A DNA stretch of 64,000 bases from Bacilli bacterium (GTDB lineage Bacteria > Bacillota_I > Bacilli_A > RFN20 > CAG-826), in assembly GCA_035326105.1 (NCBI GenBank), contig DAOKYO010000001.1, forward strand, positions 310,001-374,000. Direction: 5' to 3'. Numbering within the stretch: position 1 is the stretch's first letter; every line of letters starts with the position of its first letter. Below are positions 1-9,505 of the stretch, one piece after another. The position numbers and the translations under genes were made by a program. The notes beneath the pieces were generated by a model, which made no database searches, was not told the origin of the DNA, and was given only the letters and a program-made list of their open reading frames with translations.

Positions 1-921
1 TATCGCACTTTTGCCCGGGCGAAATGTCCGACGGTGATGTATTGCCACGTACTTCCAGATACGCTGGACGGGTCAATTAAACTGCCTAAACTTTTCTTTG
101 GGATTTTTAAACGCTATTTAGTTAGCTTTTATACTCATGCCGATTACGTAGTCGTAGTCAATCCGATTTTTATTGAGCCATTGATTAAATTGGGGGTTGC
201 CGGTGACCGAGTTGTCTATATTCCCAATTTTGTTGACCACGATACTTTTCGCCGCTTACCTGACGAGGAAAGAAACACAATCAGAAGGCGGTATGCGATT
301 GATGAAAAGGCCTTCGTCGTTTTGGGCGTCGGCCAAGTTCAGACCCGCAAAGGGGTGAAAGATTTTGTTGAAGTGGCCAAAATGAATCCGACGATGCAAT
401 TTGTTTGGGCGGGGGGCTTTTCCTTTAAAGGTATCACCGATGGTTATAAGGAATTGAAGGCAATAATGGATAATCCGCCATCGAACGTGAAATTTCTTGG
501 CATTGTTCCAAGAAAAGATATGAATGAAATATATAATTTAGCCGATGTCCTGTTCATGCCGTCTTATAACGAGCTTTTCCCGATGGCAATTCTCGAAGCG
601 GTCAACAGCAATACACCCTTGCTTCTGCGTGACTTAGATTTGTATAAGAATATTCTTTTTGGCGATTACCTTTCGGGAAATACCAATGAGGATTTTGCTT
701 CTACTTTGAACAAGCTGGCTTCCGATTCTGCTTTCTTTCAAAAAGCCGAAGAATATTCAAAAAATATTGCCTCCTACTATACGGCTGAGCATGTGTTAAA
801 GATTTGGATTGATTTTTATACCAAAGTTATCAACGATAAAGACAATATTTTAAAGACGAGAAAAGCGAGAATAAAAAAAGCCAAAGCGATTCAAAGACAA
901 AATAGGAGAACTAAGCAATGA
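1..921 (+). CDS. GT4-family glycosyltransferase, 5' end off window
   Basis: The reading frame is open from base 1 and runs to a stop at 921, so the true start lies upstream of the window. The visible 300-odd residues include the C-terminal Rossmann half of a GT-B glycosyltransferase: VVYIPNFVD before the linker, then VLGVGQVQTRKG (sugar-nucleotide domain start) and the EAVNSNTPLLL segment near the usual GT4 E-x7-E site. The family resembles the 1,2-diacylglycerol glucosyl/galactosyl transferases that build membrane glycolipids in low-GC Gram-positives. The acceptor is inferred, not shown. The basic C-terminal tail (many K and R) would suit association with acidic membranes. It overlaps the next gene by 4 bases, ATGA, so the two are probably translationally coupled. 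Confidence 0.85.
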   Translation, partial: YRTFARAKCPTVMYCHVLPDTLDGSIKLPKLFFGIFKRYLVSFYTHADYVVVVNPIFIEPLIKLGVAGDRVVYIPNFVDHDTFRRLPDEERNTIRRRYAIDEKAFVVLGVGQVQTRKGVKDFVEVAKMNPTMQFVWAGGFSFKGITDGYKELKAIMDNPPSNVKFLGIVPRKDMNEIYNLADVLFMPSYNELFPMAILEAVNSNTPLLLRDLDLYKNILFGDYLSGNTNEDFASTLNKLASDSAFFQKAEEYSKNIASYYTAEHVLKIWIDFYTKVINDKDNILKTRKARIKKAKAIQRQNRRTKQ

Positions 922-1787
922 AAAGTTCGAAAAAGATCGGTCTATTAATTATTGGCTTAACCTATTTGCTTTCCTTTGGACTTCAAGCGGGTTTATATTT
1001 TCTTTTTATTAAATCCAATCCAGTATGGCTTTCTATTCTTTTGGTAGATGTAATAGCTACCTTCTTCGTTTATCTCGTGGGAACTATTTTCCAAAATGCA
1101 ACAGTTTATGACCCTTATTGGAGCGTTGAACCGATGTTTGTGTCATTATTTCTTGTCATATTAAATAAGAACTTTTCGGTCGGTGCGCTTCTCACCTTAG
1201 CCATTATTTGGATTTGGGGACTACGATTAACAATCAACTGGATAATAACTTTTAAAAACCTTAGCCATCAGGATTGGCGCTACGATGAATTAAAGAAGAA
1301 AAGTGGCAAACTTTATTTTGCGGTCAATTTTTTAGGAATTCATCTGACCCCAACTTTAATCGTCTATTTAGCGATGCTTCCGTTTATCTATTTGCTTGCT
1401 AATAATCTAGCTTTTAATCCGTTGGCGCTTATTGGCGCCTTTGTCTCCATGCTCGGGATCTATTTGGAAATCCATAGCGACATTGCCATGCATCACTTTC
1501 AAAAGATTCGACAAGGCAAGGGCGATATTATTAATGTCGGTCTATGGAAGCATTCCCGGCACCCCAATTATCTAGGGGAGATTTTGTTTTGGTGGGGACT
1601 GTTTTTTATAGCGGTAGCGCTTGCGCCTTCCCTTTATTGGACCGGAGTGGGAGCCATTGCCAATAATCTTATGTTCGTCTTTATCTCTGTCCCGATGGCA
1701 GAAAATCATATGGCCACCTATAAGACCGATTTTGCCTCTTACAAGCAACGGACGCATATGCTCTTTCCCATACCGAGAAAAGGCTGA
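918..1787 (+). CDS. DUF1295 / steroid 5-alpha-reductase-like membrane protein
   Basis: A 289-residue polytopic membrane protein with roughly seven hydrophobic segments. It carries the hallmarks of the DUF1295 family: the D-P-Y-W segment after the second helix (about residue 65), R-W/DWRYDE in the middle, and the C-terminal GLWKHSRHPNYLGEILFWWG block that in this superfamily (5-alpha reductases, ICMT-like enzymes) forms the cofactor and substrate pocket. The family is predicted to reduce or methylate a lipid, but no substrate is known for bacterial members. It is coupled by an ATGA overlap to the upstream glycolipid-type glycosyltransferase, so a role in lipid modification is plausible. It ends in TGA, with the next gene only 3 bases away. 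Confidence 0.85.
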   Translation: MKSSKKIGLLIIGLTYLLSFGLQAGLYFLFIKSNPVWLSILLVDVIATFFVYLVGTIFQNATVYDPYWSVEPMFVSLFLVILNKNFSVGALLTLAIIWIWGLRLTINWIITFKNLSHQDWRYDELKKKSGKLYFAVNFLGIHLTPTLIVYLAMLPFIYLLANNLAFNPLALIGAFVSMLGIYLEIHSDIAMHHFQKIRQGKGDIINVGLWKHSRHPNYLGEILFWWGLFFIAVALAPSLYWTGVGAIANNLMFVFISVPMAENHMATYKTDFASYKQRTHMLFPIPRKG

Positions 1788-1790
1788 TGT

Positions 1791-2351
1791 ATGCTGTCTT
1801 TGGAAGATAATAGAGCCAACATAATCGGCGCATTCAAGCGATTGATGCAAACCAAAAAATATGAGGAAGTTACGCTTAAGAGCATTTTGAGTGAAGTGAA
1901 ACTTTCTAAATACGCTTTTTATAAAGTTTTTTCCGCTAAGCAGGATGTGGTGGCGACTATTTTTCAACAGGAGATATTGGAAGATACGCTTTATCAGATG
2001 AATAAAGATAATTATCGGGATAGAATGCAATCTTTTATTGCTTATTTAAAAAGGCATAGGGAATTTTATGTTAAGGTGTTTCCGCTTGAACGCCAACAAA
2101 AATTAAAGCATATGTTTGACTTAATTATCGAAAAGCAAATCAGCATTTTAGCGATGACTTTTCTTGACGGAAAGAGATTGCAATACAACGACCAGCGTTA
2201 TATTAATGATTATTTTACATCCGCCTTTGCCTATTTGGTCAATGAATGGATAGGCGGGCGATATAGATTTGACGGGCAGGAGTTTGTTGATAAATGGGTT
2301 TTATTGATAAATGCCGGACTAAAGGACTTTATCTTTAGTTATCGGGTGTAG
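1791..2351 (+). CDS. TetR/AcrR family transcriptional regulator
   Basis: A 186-residue protein with an N-terminal TetR helix-turn-helix: an A/F-x-R-L-M-Q segment, YEEVTLKSILSEVKLSKYAFYKVF for the DNA-binding helices, then a helical ligand domain of the Firmicutes TetR_C type ending FIFSYRV. The F-Y-K-V-F motif replaces the commoner TFYRYF. It begins 3 bases after the DUF1295 gene and probably shares its transcript, so it may regulate the preceding membrane-lipid genes or itself. The ligand is unknown. Confidence 0.85.
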   Translation: MLSLEDNRANIIGAFKRLMQTKKYEEVTLKSILSEVKLSKYAFYKVFSAKQDVVATIFQQEILEDTLYQMNKDNYRDRMQSFIAYLKRHREFYVKVFPLERQQKLKHMFDLIIEKQISILAMTFLDGKRLQYNDQRYINDYFTSAFAYLVNEWIGGRYRFDGQEFVDKWVLLINAGLKDFIFSYRV

Positions 2352-2449
2352 TTAGCCTTTTGTTTCTTAATAAGTATTGAGGCTTTTATACTGTTTTCGA
2401 GTATTACCAGAATGGTATTCAAAATAAAGCCGAATTGGCATTAAAATGG

Positions 2450-2478
2450 TTGCGTATTAACTTTGTTAATGGTAATAT
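2450..2478 (+). promoter_or_regulatory. possible sigma-70-type promoter for rpmE
   Basis: TTGCGT at 2450-2455 and TAATAT at 2473-2478 are separated by 17 bases, about 60 bases upstream of the L31 start. Both boxes are imperfect, so this is a weak call. Confidence 0.3.
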
Positions 2479-2536
2479 TTTCTAGCGATACTTTCTTTGG
2501 GTCCAAAAGAGGCTCAAGGCGGAAGGAGATAGTCTT

Positions 2537-2743
2537 ATGAAAAAAGGAATTCACCCTGAATATCATCGGTGCACAGTGACATGCGTTACTTGTGGCAGCA
2601 CCTTCGAAACCGGTTCGACCTTAAAAGAAATCAAGGTTGATACATGCTCGAATTGCCATCCGTTCTACACCGGTAAACAACGCTTTACCCAAGCTGATGG
2701 CCGTGTTGATCGTTTCAACAAGAAATACGGATTAAAAAAGTAA
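2537..2743 (+). CDS. rpmE: 50S ribosomal protein L31, zinc-binding type
   Basis: A 68-residue protein starting MKKGIHPEYH, with GSTLKEIKVDTCSNCHPFYTG and FNKKYGLKK at the end, which is diagnostic for bacterial L31. The cysteines (CTVTCVTC and CSNC) make it the zinc-containing C+ form rather than the zinc-free paralogue. A strong GGAAGGAG ribosome site sits 8 bases before the ATG. It is monocistronic: a promoter-like region lies upstream and a rho-independent terminator lies directly after the stop. Confidence 0.97.
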   Translation: MKKGIHPEYHRCTVTCVTCGSTFETGSTLKEIKVDTCSNCHPFYTGKQRFTQADGRVDRFNKKYGLKK

Positions 2744-2751
2744 ACGGAACG

Positions 2752-2778
2752 CCGCCATCGATTTGATGGCGGTTTTTT
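2752..2778 (+). terminator. rho-independent terminator after rpmE
   Basis: An 8-bp perfect stem, CCGCCATC and GATGGCGG, with a 5-base loop is followed directly by six T residues. Confidence 0.93.
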
Positions 2779-2802
2779 CTATTCTTTAAAGGAGATTGAA
2801 CC

Positions 2803-4392
2803 ATGAAGAACAAATTTTACATTACAACCCCGATTTATTACCCCAGCGCCAAACTCCACATCGGTCATGCTTACTGCACGACGCTTTGTGATGTATATGC
2901 CCGGTTTCGGAGAATGCAAGGTTATGAAACCTACTTTTTGACGGGAGCGGATGAACATGGGCAAAAAATTGAAAAGAATGCGCAGATAGCGGGTAAAACT
3001 CCCCAGGAATTTGTTGATGATATCGTGGTTGGTTTCCATAAGTTATGGTCGGCTCTTGAAATTACCAATGATGATTTTATCCGTACCACGGAGAAACGGC
3101 ATTATGAAGTGGTGCAGAGAATCTTCTCGCGAATGATTAAGCGGGACGATATTTATTTAAGCAGATATGAGGGCTGGTACTGCACTCATTGCGAGGCTTT
3201 TTGGACAGATACCCAGGTAGGGCCGAATCATCTTTGTCCCGATTGCGGTCGGCCGGTTGCCCGCGACAGTGAACCGGCTTACTTCTTCCGGACGGGTAAA
3301 TATCTCGACCGCCTATTAAAGTTCTACGATGAAAATCCTAAGTTTATTACTCCCGAAAGTCGGAAAAATGAAATGATCAATACATTCATTAAACCCGGCC
3401 TGGAGGATTTGAGCGTTTCGCGGACATCCTTTAAGTGGGGTATCCCCGTTTTAGAAAATCCAGACCACGTTGTCTATGTTTGGCTGGATGCTTTGACCAA
3501 TTATATTACAGCGCTCGGATATGATAGCGATAACGACGCCCTCTTTAAAAAGTTTTGGGCGGATGAAAACACGGAAATCATTCATGTTATCGGTGCGGAC
3601 ATTACCCGGTTTCATACAATCTATTGGCCGATGTTTTTGATGAGCGAAGGATTAAGGCTTCCCGACCGGGAATTTGTTCACGGCCTCTTGATGATGAAAG
3701 ATGGCAAGATGAGCAAGTCCAAGGGCAATGTGGTCGATCCATATCCGTTATTAGAAAGATATGGGGTGGATGCAGTTCGTTATTATCTTGTTCGCGAGAC
3801 AACTTTCGGCAGTGATGGTCAGTTTACGCCGGAACAATTTGTCGAAAGAATTAACGTTGATTTAGCCAATGATTTTGGCAATCTTCTCAATCGGACGATT
3901 GCGATGATTATCAAGTACTTTGATGGGGTTATTCCAGAATATAAGGGCGATGTTACCCCCTTTGATAAAGATTTGCGTGAATTGGCCGAATTTACAGTTA
4001 AAGAATACGAGACGCTTTTAGCAGATCTAAAAATCACCGATGCATTTGTGGGCGTCTTCAAACTCATCAGCGCGGCGAATAAATACATTGATAATACCGA
4101 GCCTTGGAATCTAAAGAAAAATGGGGAAGAAAAGCAGTTGGCAAGCGCGATGAATCATTTAGCCAATGTTCTTTATGAAGCGGGTATTCTCCTACAGCCG
4201 GTTTTAACGCATGCTCCGAAAAAGCTCTTTGATGCCTTAGGCGTCAGTGAAGAGAAACGTAAATATGAACACGTTCGTACTTTTGGGATATTGGGCGGTG
4301 AAAAAGTGGAAAAAATCGAGCCTTTATTCCCACGGTTAGATGTGGAAGTGGAAGTTAATTTTATTAAAGATTTAATGACAAATAAAAAATAA
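2803..4392 (+). CDS. metG: methionyl-tRNA synthetase
   Basis: A 529-residue class I aminoacyl-tRNA synthetase that charges tRNA-Met in the cytoplasm. The N-terminal ITTPIYYPSAKLHIGHAY carries the HIGH signature, and DGKMSKSKGNVV carries KMSKS. A connective-peptide zinc knuckle is present (CTHC at about residue 127 and CPDC shortly after). An anticodon-binding helical domain follows (WNLKK near residue 430). The length fits MetRS without the C-terminal EMAP/tRNA-binding domain, which is absent here. The ribosome site AAGGAG lies 8-9 bases before ATG. It is followed after 19 bases by the RNA methyltransferase gene, so the two may be cotranscribed. Confidence 0.97.
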   Translation: MKNKFYITTPIYYPSAKLHIGHAYCTTLCDVYARFRRMQGYETYFLTGADEHGQKIEKNAQIAGKTPQEFVDDIVVGFHKLWSALEITNDDFIRTTEKRHYEVVQRIFSRMIKRDDIYLSRYEGWYCTHCEAFWTDTQVGPNHLCPDCGRPVARDSEPAYFFRTGKYLDRLLKFYDENPKFITPESRKNEMINTFIKPGLEDLSVSRTSFKWGIPVLENPDHVVYVWLDALTNYITALGYDSDNDALFKKFWADENTEIIHVIGADITRFHTIYWPMFLMSEGLRLPDREFVHGLLMMKDGKMSKSKGNVVDPYPLLERYGVDAVRYYLVRETTFGSDGQFTPEQFVERINVDLANDFGNLLNRTIAMIIKYFDGVIPEYKGDVTPFDKDLRELAEFTVKEYETLLADLKITDAFVGVFKLISAANKYIDNTEPWNLKKNGEEKQLASAMNHLANVLYEAGILLQPVLTHAPKKLFDALGVSEEKRKYEHVRTFGILGGEKVEKIEPLFPRLDVEVEVNFIKDLMTNKK

Positions 4393-4411
4393 GTAAAGAG
4401 GGGCGTATCCA

Positions 4412-5791
4412 ATGAAAGAAAAGATGAGTAATATTCGAGTCGGTTCTTTATTTCATGGTGTCTGCCACGGCTATACTTACGACGGCTTGGGCATCCTTGA
4501 TACCAAAGAAGGCCTGAGCTTTTTTGTTAATGGCCTGATTAAAGGTGAAGAAGCCGAGGTAGAGGTTACCTTTGTTTCGATGAAAGCCAACTATGCGAAG
4601 ATAAGGAAAATCACTTTGCTTTCTCAAGATCGGATTACTCCGCTTTGTCCGGTGGCGACCGCCTGTGGGGGCTGTTCGTTTCAAAACTTAAATTATCAAA
4701 AGCAGTTAGAATTTAAAAAGGAAAAAGTAATCAACGCCTTTCACAATATCGCGCGGATTAATTTTCCGGTTGAAGATTGTGTGGGTATGGATGAGCCATA
4801 CTTTTATCGCAATAAGACCCAGATGCCGTTAGGACTAGACCGCAAGGGAAGACTCATCAGTGGCTTTTATCGGGCCAAGAGTCACGATATTATCGCTGTC
4901 GATAAGTGCGTAATCGAGGACAAAAAAGCTTCGGGAATATTAACGACAATTAAGGGCTTAATGACCTCAATGAAGATTCTCCCTTATAACGAAGACACTC
5001 GGGAAGGAATCATCCGGCATATCCTTATCCGTACCTCTTTCCATTACCCCGAAGTGATGGTGGTTATTATTACCAATGCGGATAGTTTTCCAAGCCGAGG
5101 TAATTTTGTTAAAGCGTTGAAAAAGGCTCATCCAGAGATTACCACCATTGTTCAAAATGTTAATAAGCGCGATACAAATGTTATTTTAGGCAATCAAGAT
5201 AATGTTCTTTTTGGCCCGGGCTTTATTAAGGACGATATTTTAGGTGTTCGTTATCGGATTTCCGCCAAGTCGTTTTATCAAGTAAATCCTCTTCAAACGG
5301 AAAAGTTATATTCAATAGCAATTGAAAAAGCTCAATTAACCGGTGAGGAAGTGGTCCTAGATGCCTACTGTGGCATCGGAACCATCTCTTTAATCGTGGC
5401 TAAAAAAGCTAAAGAAGTCATTGGAGTCGAAATTGTAAAAGAAGCAATTATTGATGCAAAGAATAACGCTCGGCGTAATGACATTAACAATGCCTCATTG
5501 TATGTCGATGATGCCGGAGAGTTTATGCTCGACTTTGTTAAAAGTGGCAAGAAACTTGATGTGCTTTTTATGGATCCTCCCCGTAAAGGCGCGGATGAAA
5601 AATTTCTTTCGAGTGTTTTAGCCGCGAAACCAAATAAAATAATATATGTGAGTTGTGATCCGGCAACTCTGGCACGAGATATTGCTACTTTAATTAAAAG
5701 CTATAAAATAGAATCAATTACTCCAGTCGATATGTTTCCTCAGACCTTTCATGTCGAGACGGTCTGTGCTTTAAGTTTGAAAGAGCATTAG
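4412..5791 (+). CDS. rlmD: RlmD/TrmA-family RNA (uracil-C5) methyltransferase
   Basis: A 459-residue SAM-dependent enzyme that makes 5-methyluridine in RNA. Domains in order: an N-terminal TRAM OB-fold (1-60), a cysteine cluster CPVATACGGC (about 82-91) that together with an upstream cysteine would hold a 4Fe-4S cluster, then the Rossmann methyltransferase with YCGIGTISL, DPPRKG, the catalytic-cysteine motif YVSCDPATLARD, and HVET at the C-terminus. In Gram-positives this family is annotated RlmD-like (23S rRNA U747/U1939). The exact target uridine cannot be told from sequence. It starts after an AGAGGGG ribosome site and is the last housekeeping gene before the island. Confidence 0.9.
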   Translation: MKEKMSNIRVGSLFHGVCHGYTYDGLGILDTKEGLSFFVNGLIKGEEAEVEVTFVSMKANYAKIRKITLLSQDRITPLCPVATACGGCSFQNLNYQKQLEFKKEKVINAFHNIARINFPVEDCVGMDEPYFYRNKTQMPLGLDRKGRLISGFYRAKSHDIIAVDKCVIEDKKASGILTTIKGLMTSMKILPYNEDTREGIIRHILIRTSFHYPEVMVVIITNADSFPSRGNFVKALKKAHPEITTIVQNVNKRDTNVILGNQDNVLFGPGFIKDDILGVRYRISAKSFYQVNPLQTEKLYSIAIEKAQLTGEEVVLDAYCGIGTISLIVAKKAKEVIGVEIVKEAIIDAKNNARRNDINNASLYVDDAGEFMLDFVKSGKKLDVLFMDPPRKGADEKFLSSVLAAKPNKIIYVSCDPATLARDIATLIKSYKIESITPVDMFPQTFHVETVCALSLKEH

Positions 5792-5951
5792 TTCGACAAA
5801 GTTGAGCATAGTTTAGCAATGATAAACGGAGCAATTTTCGTCATATTTTGTTAGAATAATGGAAATAACGCCAAAGTATTCAATGATACTTACTTATTTT
5901 GATAAAGAGCGAGTTTGGGAACATAAACGATAATGAAGGAGCACATTTATT

Positions 5952-7928
5952 ATGAAAATTCAAATTCAAAACTATAATAATATTTCGAATTTAACATATG
6001 AAATTCAAAACAACCATATTAACTTTTTGTTTGGCATTTCTGGTTCTGGCAAGAGCAGTATTGCCTCAGCGTTAGCAAATCAAGATGAATTGCCTCACTT
6101 ACAAATAGGCGCAAAACCTGGAACTATGAATGTCTTGGTTGATGGTTCTACTGTTTCGCATGACAGAATCAAGATTTTTGACATGAATTATTGCAACGAT
6201 GTTCTAATTGAAAAAACAAAGAAGAGTGATATTTATTCTATTTTGTATGGTGAAGGTGGAAAAATCGAAGAATGCAAAAGTTCTTATTTGTCAGCGATTA
6301 ATGATTTGCTGCTAGTCAAAGATAAAGTTGTTTTCACTCTTTCTGACATAAGAGACATAGTGGATGAATTGAAAGTGGCTTACAAAAAAGATAAATATAG
6401 TTCTGCTTGTTTAATACATAAAATGACGAAGAACGTGGAGTCTCTTCCAAATTATCGGAATGTAATTACGTATTCTTCAAAAGAAATTAAATGGGTTCTT
6501 GATGGAACGAAGATGTTACCTTTTGCCGATGGCAAATGCCCGTTTTGTGGCTCTAAACTAAAGAATCGAAGAAAAGAACAGATTGAATCAATTATTTCTT
6601 TTGACTCAAAAACTTTTGAAAAAATCAATTCAAAAACTGATGCTTTTTTACATCTTGGAATCGTTCTTCCAGATTGGAAAAAGAAGAGGGAAATTGCCCT
6701 TTTTGATAAACGGTTGAAAGAAATGTTTGCTTTAAAACCAGAATTAGAGTCATTTTGTTCGTTCTTAGATATCTCTTCTATTAATAACGCTCAGTTTTTT
6801 TCGACATTATCGGTTCCGACCCCATCTACAAGGTGCAAAAAACTTTTTCCTGAAATTTATGATGCATTTATTGCTTTTTCAGGCAAAGCAAAAGATGTCA
6901 AAAGGACCTATGGAGCCTTAAAAGCCGAAACAGAGAAGACGCTGAATAAACATTCAAAAATAATAAATGAAAAATTGAATATCCTTGGTATCCCTTATAA
7001 GTTCTGCAAAACATTATTCTCTGAAGACGAAAAAGAAGCGGAATATGTTATTGCCCATAATCAGGATATTAACGAAGTCAATGACATGTCGTTATCCTTA
7101 TCATTTGGTGAAAAAAATCTGATATCATTGCTTTTATTTCTTTTAGCAAATAGTAAATATGAGATGCTTGTTATTGACGATCCAGCAAGCTCTTTTGATG
7201 AATATAGAAGAAAAGTAATTTTTGATATCATCTATGAACTTCATGAGAATTCTACAGTTTTGGTTCTTTCACATGATTTAGTGTTTGCTAAGTTTGCAGT
7301 TTTTCATAGTGAAAAATCAATTAAAGAGATTAGTTCTCATAAAGATGTTTCTCCATTACAAGCTAGATTTGCAAACGATACTGGATTTATTGATTACCTG
7401 GAAACATTTGATAAAGATGAAATTAGGCCTATTAAAAGTTCCGACTTTGATTCATTAGAAAGTTTTATTGATAAACGTTTATCTTCGTTTGCTGGAAACA
7501 TGAATTATCAAATTTCCATTAATTTGAGGTTATATTTTGAAGTCACTAATAAGGTTTCTAAAAATTCAGTAATTTATCAATACTTATCCGCAATTATTCA
7601 TAAGACAAAATATGAAGAAATCATTGAATTACTAAAAAGTAAAAAAACGAACGAAAATAAAATTTTGAAACAGATTAGAGATAAATCAGGCCATGTTTTC
7701 GGACCTTTGAGCATTACATATAATGAAGAAATAGATACAAGCGCATTTTCTAATTTTGAAAAAGTCTTTTTGGCTAGAGAATCGCTGGGGCGCGGGAAAC
7801 ACCTTCAAGCTATAAAAGATGAGCTTAACAATATTGTTCATTTAAATTGTGCTTATGCTATTTGCCTGAACCCTTATTCCTTTTCTTATTTTTCAAAATT
7901 TGTTTATGACTATATTTCGAAGATTTAG
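5952..7928 (+). CDS. PrrC/RloC-like ABC-type ATPase with C-terminal HEPN-type RNase motif
   Basis: 658 residues of the AAA_13 type. Walker A GISGSGKS is at 28-35, a zinc-hook-like CPFC at 196-199, an ABC signature-like LSFGEKN at about 382-388, Walker B LVIDDPASSFDE with D409-D410, and an H-loop LSHD about 25 residues later. The C-terminal domain contains RDKSGH (R576, H581), matching the R-x4-6-H active site of HEPN ribonucleases. In PrrC and RloC the ATPase part senses DNA or restriction-enzyme status and the C-terminal part cleaves tRNA anticodon loops to abort phage infection. Similarity to that architecture is seen; tRNA cleavage here is inferred. It lies next to a modification-enzyme cassette, as PrrC lies inside a restriction locus. 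It has its own AAGGAG site and is separated from the next gene by 115 bases. Confidence 0.8.
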   Translation: MKIQIQNYNNISNLTYEIQNNHINFLFGISGSGKSSIASALANQDELPHLQIGAKPGTMNVLVDGSTVSHDRIKIFDMNYCNDVLIEKTKKSDIYSILYGEGGKIEECKSSYLSAINDLLLVKDKVVFTLSDIRDIVDELKVAYKKDKYSSACLIHKMTKNVESLPNYRNVITYSSKEIKWVLDGTKMLPFADGKCPFCGSKLKNRRKEQIESIISFDSKTFEKINSKTDAFLHLGIVLPDWKKKREIALFDKRLKEMFALKPELESFCSFLDISSINNAQFFSTLSVPTPSTRCKKLFPEIYDAFIAFSGKAKDVKRTYGALKAETEKTLNKHSKIINEKLNILGIPYKFCKTLFSEDEKEAEYVIAHNQDINEVNDMSLSLSFGEKNLISLLLFLLANSKYEMLVIDDPASSFDEYRRKVIFDIIYELHENSTVLVLSHDLVFAKFAVFHSEKSIKEISSHKDVSPLQARFANDTGFIDYLETFDKDEIRPIKSSDFDSLESFIDKRLSSFAGNMNYQISINLRLYFEVTNKVSKNSVIYQYLSAIIHKTKYEEIIELLKSKKTNENKILKQIRDKSGHVFGPLSITYNEEIDTSAFSNFEKVFLARESLGRGKHLQAIKDELNNIVHLNCAYAICLNPYSFSYFSKFVYDYISKI

Positions 7929-7946
7929 TAACAAGAAGTAATCAGT

Positions 7947-7969
7947 GTTACTTATGTTTCACTAACACA
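7947..7969 (+). repeat. 23-bp direct repeat, left copy
   Basis: GTTACTTATGTTTCACTAA plus ACACA matches the copy at 14750-14772 at 21 of 23 positions. It lies 18 bases after the HEPN-ATPase stop, and a short inverted pair (AGTAACA at 7927 and TGTTACT at 7946) overlaps it. The two copies bracket the six-gene cassette at 8044-14710, so they may be integration scars or shared transcription-end sequences. Confidence 0.6.
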
Positions 7970-8043
7970 AAAGATAACGAACTATTACTTTTTGGACTAT
8001 TAATTATCAGAATAGCTGCTTAAATAATTTAAGGAAGGGAAAT

Positions 8044-9471
8044 ATGACTTTAGAAGAAAAATACGGGATAGTGTATGTGAATGAAAAAAGATACTATCTT
8101 TTTGATATGACAGAATCTTTGCCAATTCTTGACAATGCAGTTCCGTTTTATTTTAATTATGACGGAATTGAGGTAAACGAATCTTCTTGGAACAAAATGG
8201 CTCTTGGCATTTTAGAAGCAATCGATGAAAGAAATCCAAAATCATCAGAAGAATTATTATCTCTCCAATATACGTGGTCAAAAACCGCGCCTTTTAGCTC
8301 GGCCAAAAGAACAAACTATACTCCATTTAAAGAGATCTATCTAAATACGAATCACACTTCTACGCATTCTATGATGAGCATTCAATGCATTCTTAATGCG
8401 TATGGTATTGATGCAACGAAATGTTACTTTTTGATTAGACGCCATTTCATTTGTGAGCCATCAGAAGTTAGAGAGTTTGTCAAAAATAAAACCATCAGGG
8501 AGTTTAGAAACAGCCTTTTAATAAGTGATTTTGAAAAAGATAGGACAGAAACGATTATCAAAAATTTCGATATTATCAATAAATATTTATCGAAAGTATC
8601 TCCAGGCTTTGACGACTTTTTCCTATTTGATGATTATTCGTACTTCACGAATTATCGTTCAAAAACTCTTGAATATCTTTCGAAGAAACATCTACAAAGT
8701 GATAAAAACTTTAAAGTGATCTCAAGGTGTTTAACTTATTTGGATACATTTTATAAAAATAGAGATTTTTTTATTTGGACTATTAATAATCCGGTGGATT
8801 CTTCTTTACTAGACGAAATCAGAAGCGAGTTGTCATTGTTATTCAATAAAATGGATTCCAAAATTATTCTTTCAAGCAAACTGTATTCAAGGATGTCAAT
8901 CATACATAAAACAAGTTTGGAAAAACTTGGGAAATACAATAATGCTGAAGGAATTTACATTATTTGCTCGGTTTTCTTGAGAAAAGAATATTTCTACTCA
9001 TTCCCATATATTTCTAAAGAACAAATCGAAAGCATTACTAATGATCAGATAATTGAGGCTTACGCTAGGACTTTTGATTTCTTTTCGATAGACGATGTTA
9101 ATCAATATATTGAAAGCATGCACCTAAAGAAAATGGACAGTTATTTGGATTTTATCTTTATGCTGTCAGATGAATATATACAAGTTTCACAGGATGTTCT
9201 TGTGACAAAAGACAAAATGAATATCGATAATTCGATTTTAAACGAGATTAAGAAGGATCTTGTGTTTTACATCAATAGTTTTGGGCCAATCGATAGTGAA
9301 ACCTATCAAGGCTATTCATCGTTACCTTCTATACCAGATTATGAGTGGAATAAGTTTCTTCTTTCCGGAATTGCAAATGCATATTATAAAGACGAATTAG
9401 TTGTAAAACCATGTACAAATAACTATAAAAAGTATTCTTTTATTATTGAAAAAAAGGAACAAAAAAACTAA
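8044..9471 (+). CDS. unknown 475-aa protein in the defence cassette
   Basis: I do not recognise this protein. It is 475 residues, soluble, rich in aromatic and charged residues, with no signal peptide, no membrane segment and no P-loop or obvious metal-binding cysteines. The middle (about 140-300) looks largely helical. The ribosome site AAGGAAGGG precedes the ATG by about 4-5 bases. It sits immediately inside the left 23-bp repeat and 91 bases before the short gene that opens the GHKL operon, so it is probably part of the same cassette but has a separate transcript. A role as effector or sensor of the cassette is guesswork. Confidence 0.6.
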   Translation: MTLEEKYGIVYVNEKRYYLFDMTESLPILDNAVPFYFNYDGIEVNESSWNKMALGILEAIDERNPKSSEELLSLQYTWSKTAPFSSAKRTNYTPFKEIYLNTNHTSTHSMMSIQCILNAYGIDATKCYFLIRRHFICEPSEVREFVKNKTIREFRNSLLISDFEKDRTETIIKNFDIINKYLSKVSPGFDDFFLFDDYSYFTNYRSKTLEYLSKKHLQSDKNFKVISRCLTYLDTFYKNRDFFIWTINNPVDSSLLDEIRSELSLLFNKMDSKIILSSKLYSRMSIIHKTSLEKLGKYNNAEGIYIICSVFLRKEYFYSFPYISKEQIESITNDQIIEAYARTFDFFSIDDVNQYIESMHLKKMDSYLDFIFMLSDEYIQVSQDVLVTKDKMNIDNSILNEIKKDLVFYINSFGPIDSETYQGYSSLPSIPDYEWNKFLLSGIANAYYKDELVVKPCTNNYKKYSFIIEKKEQKN

Positions 9472-9505
9472 AAAAAGAAAATAGTTAAAAAATATTACTC
9501 AACTA

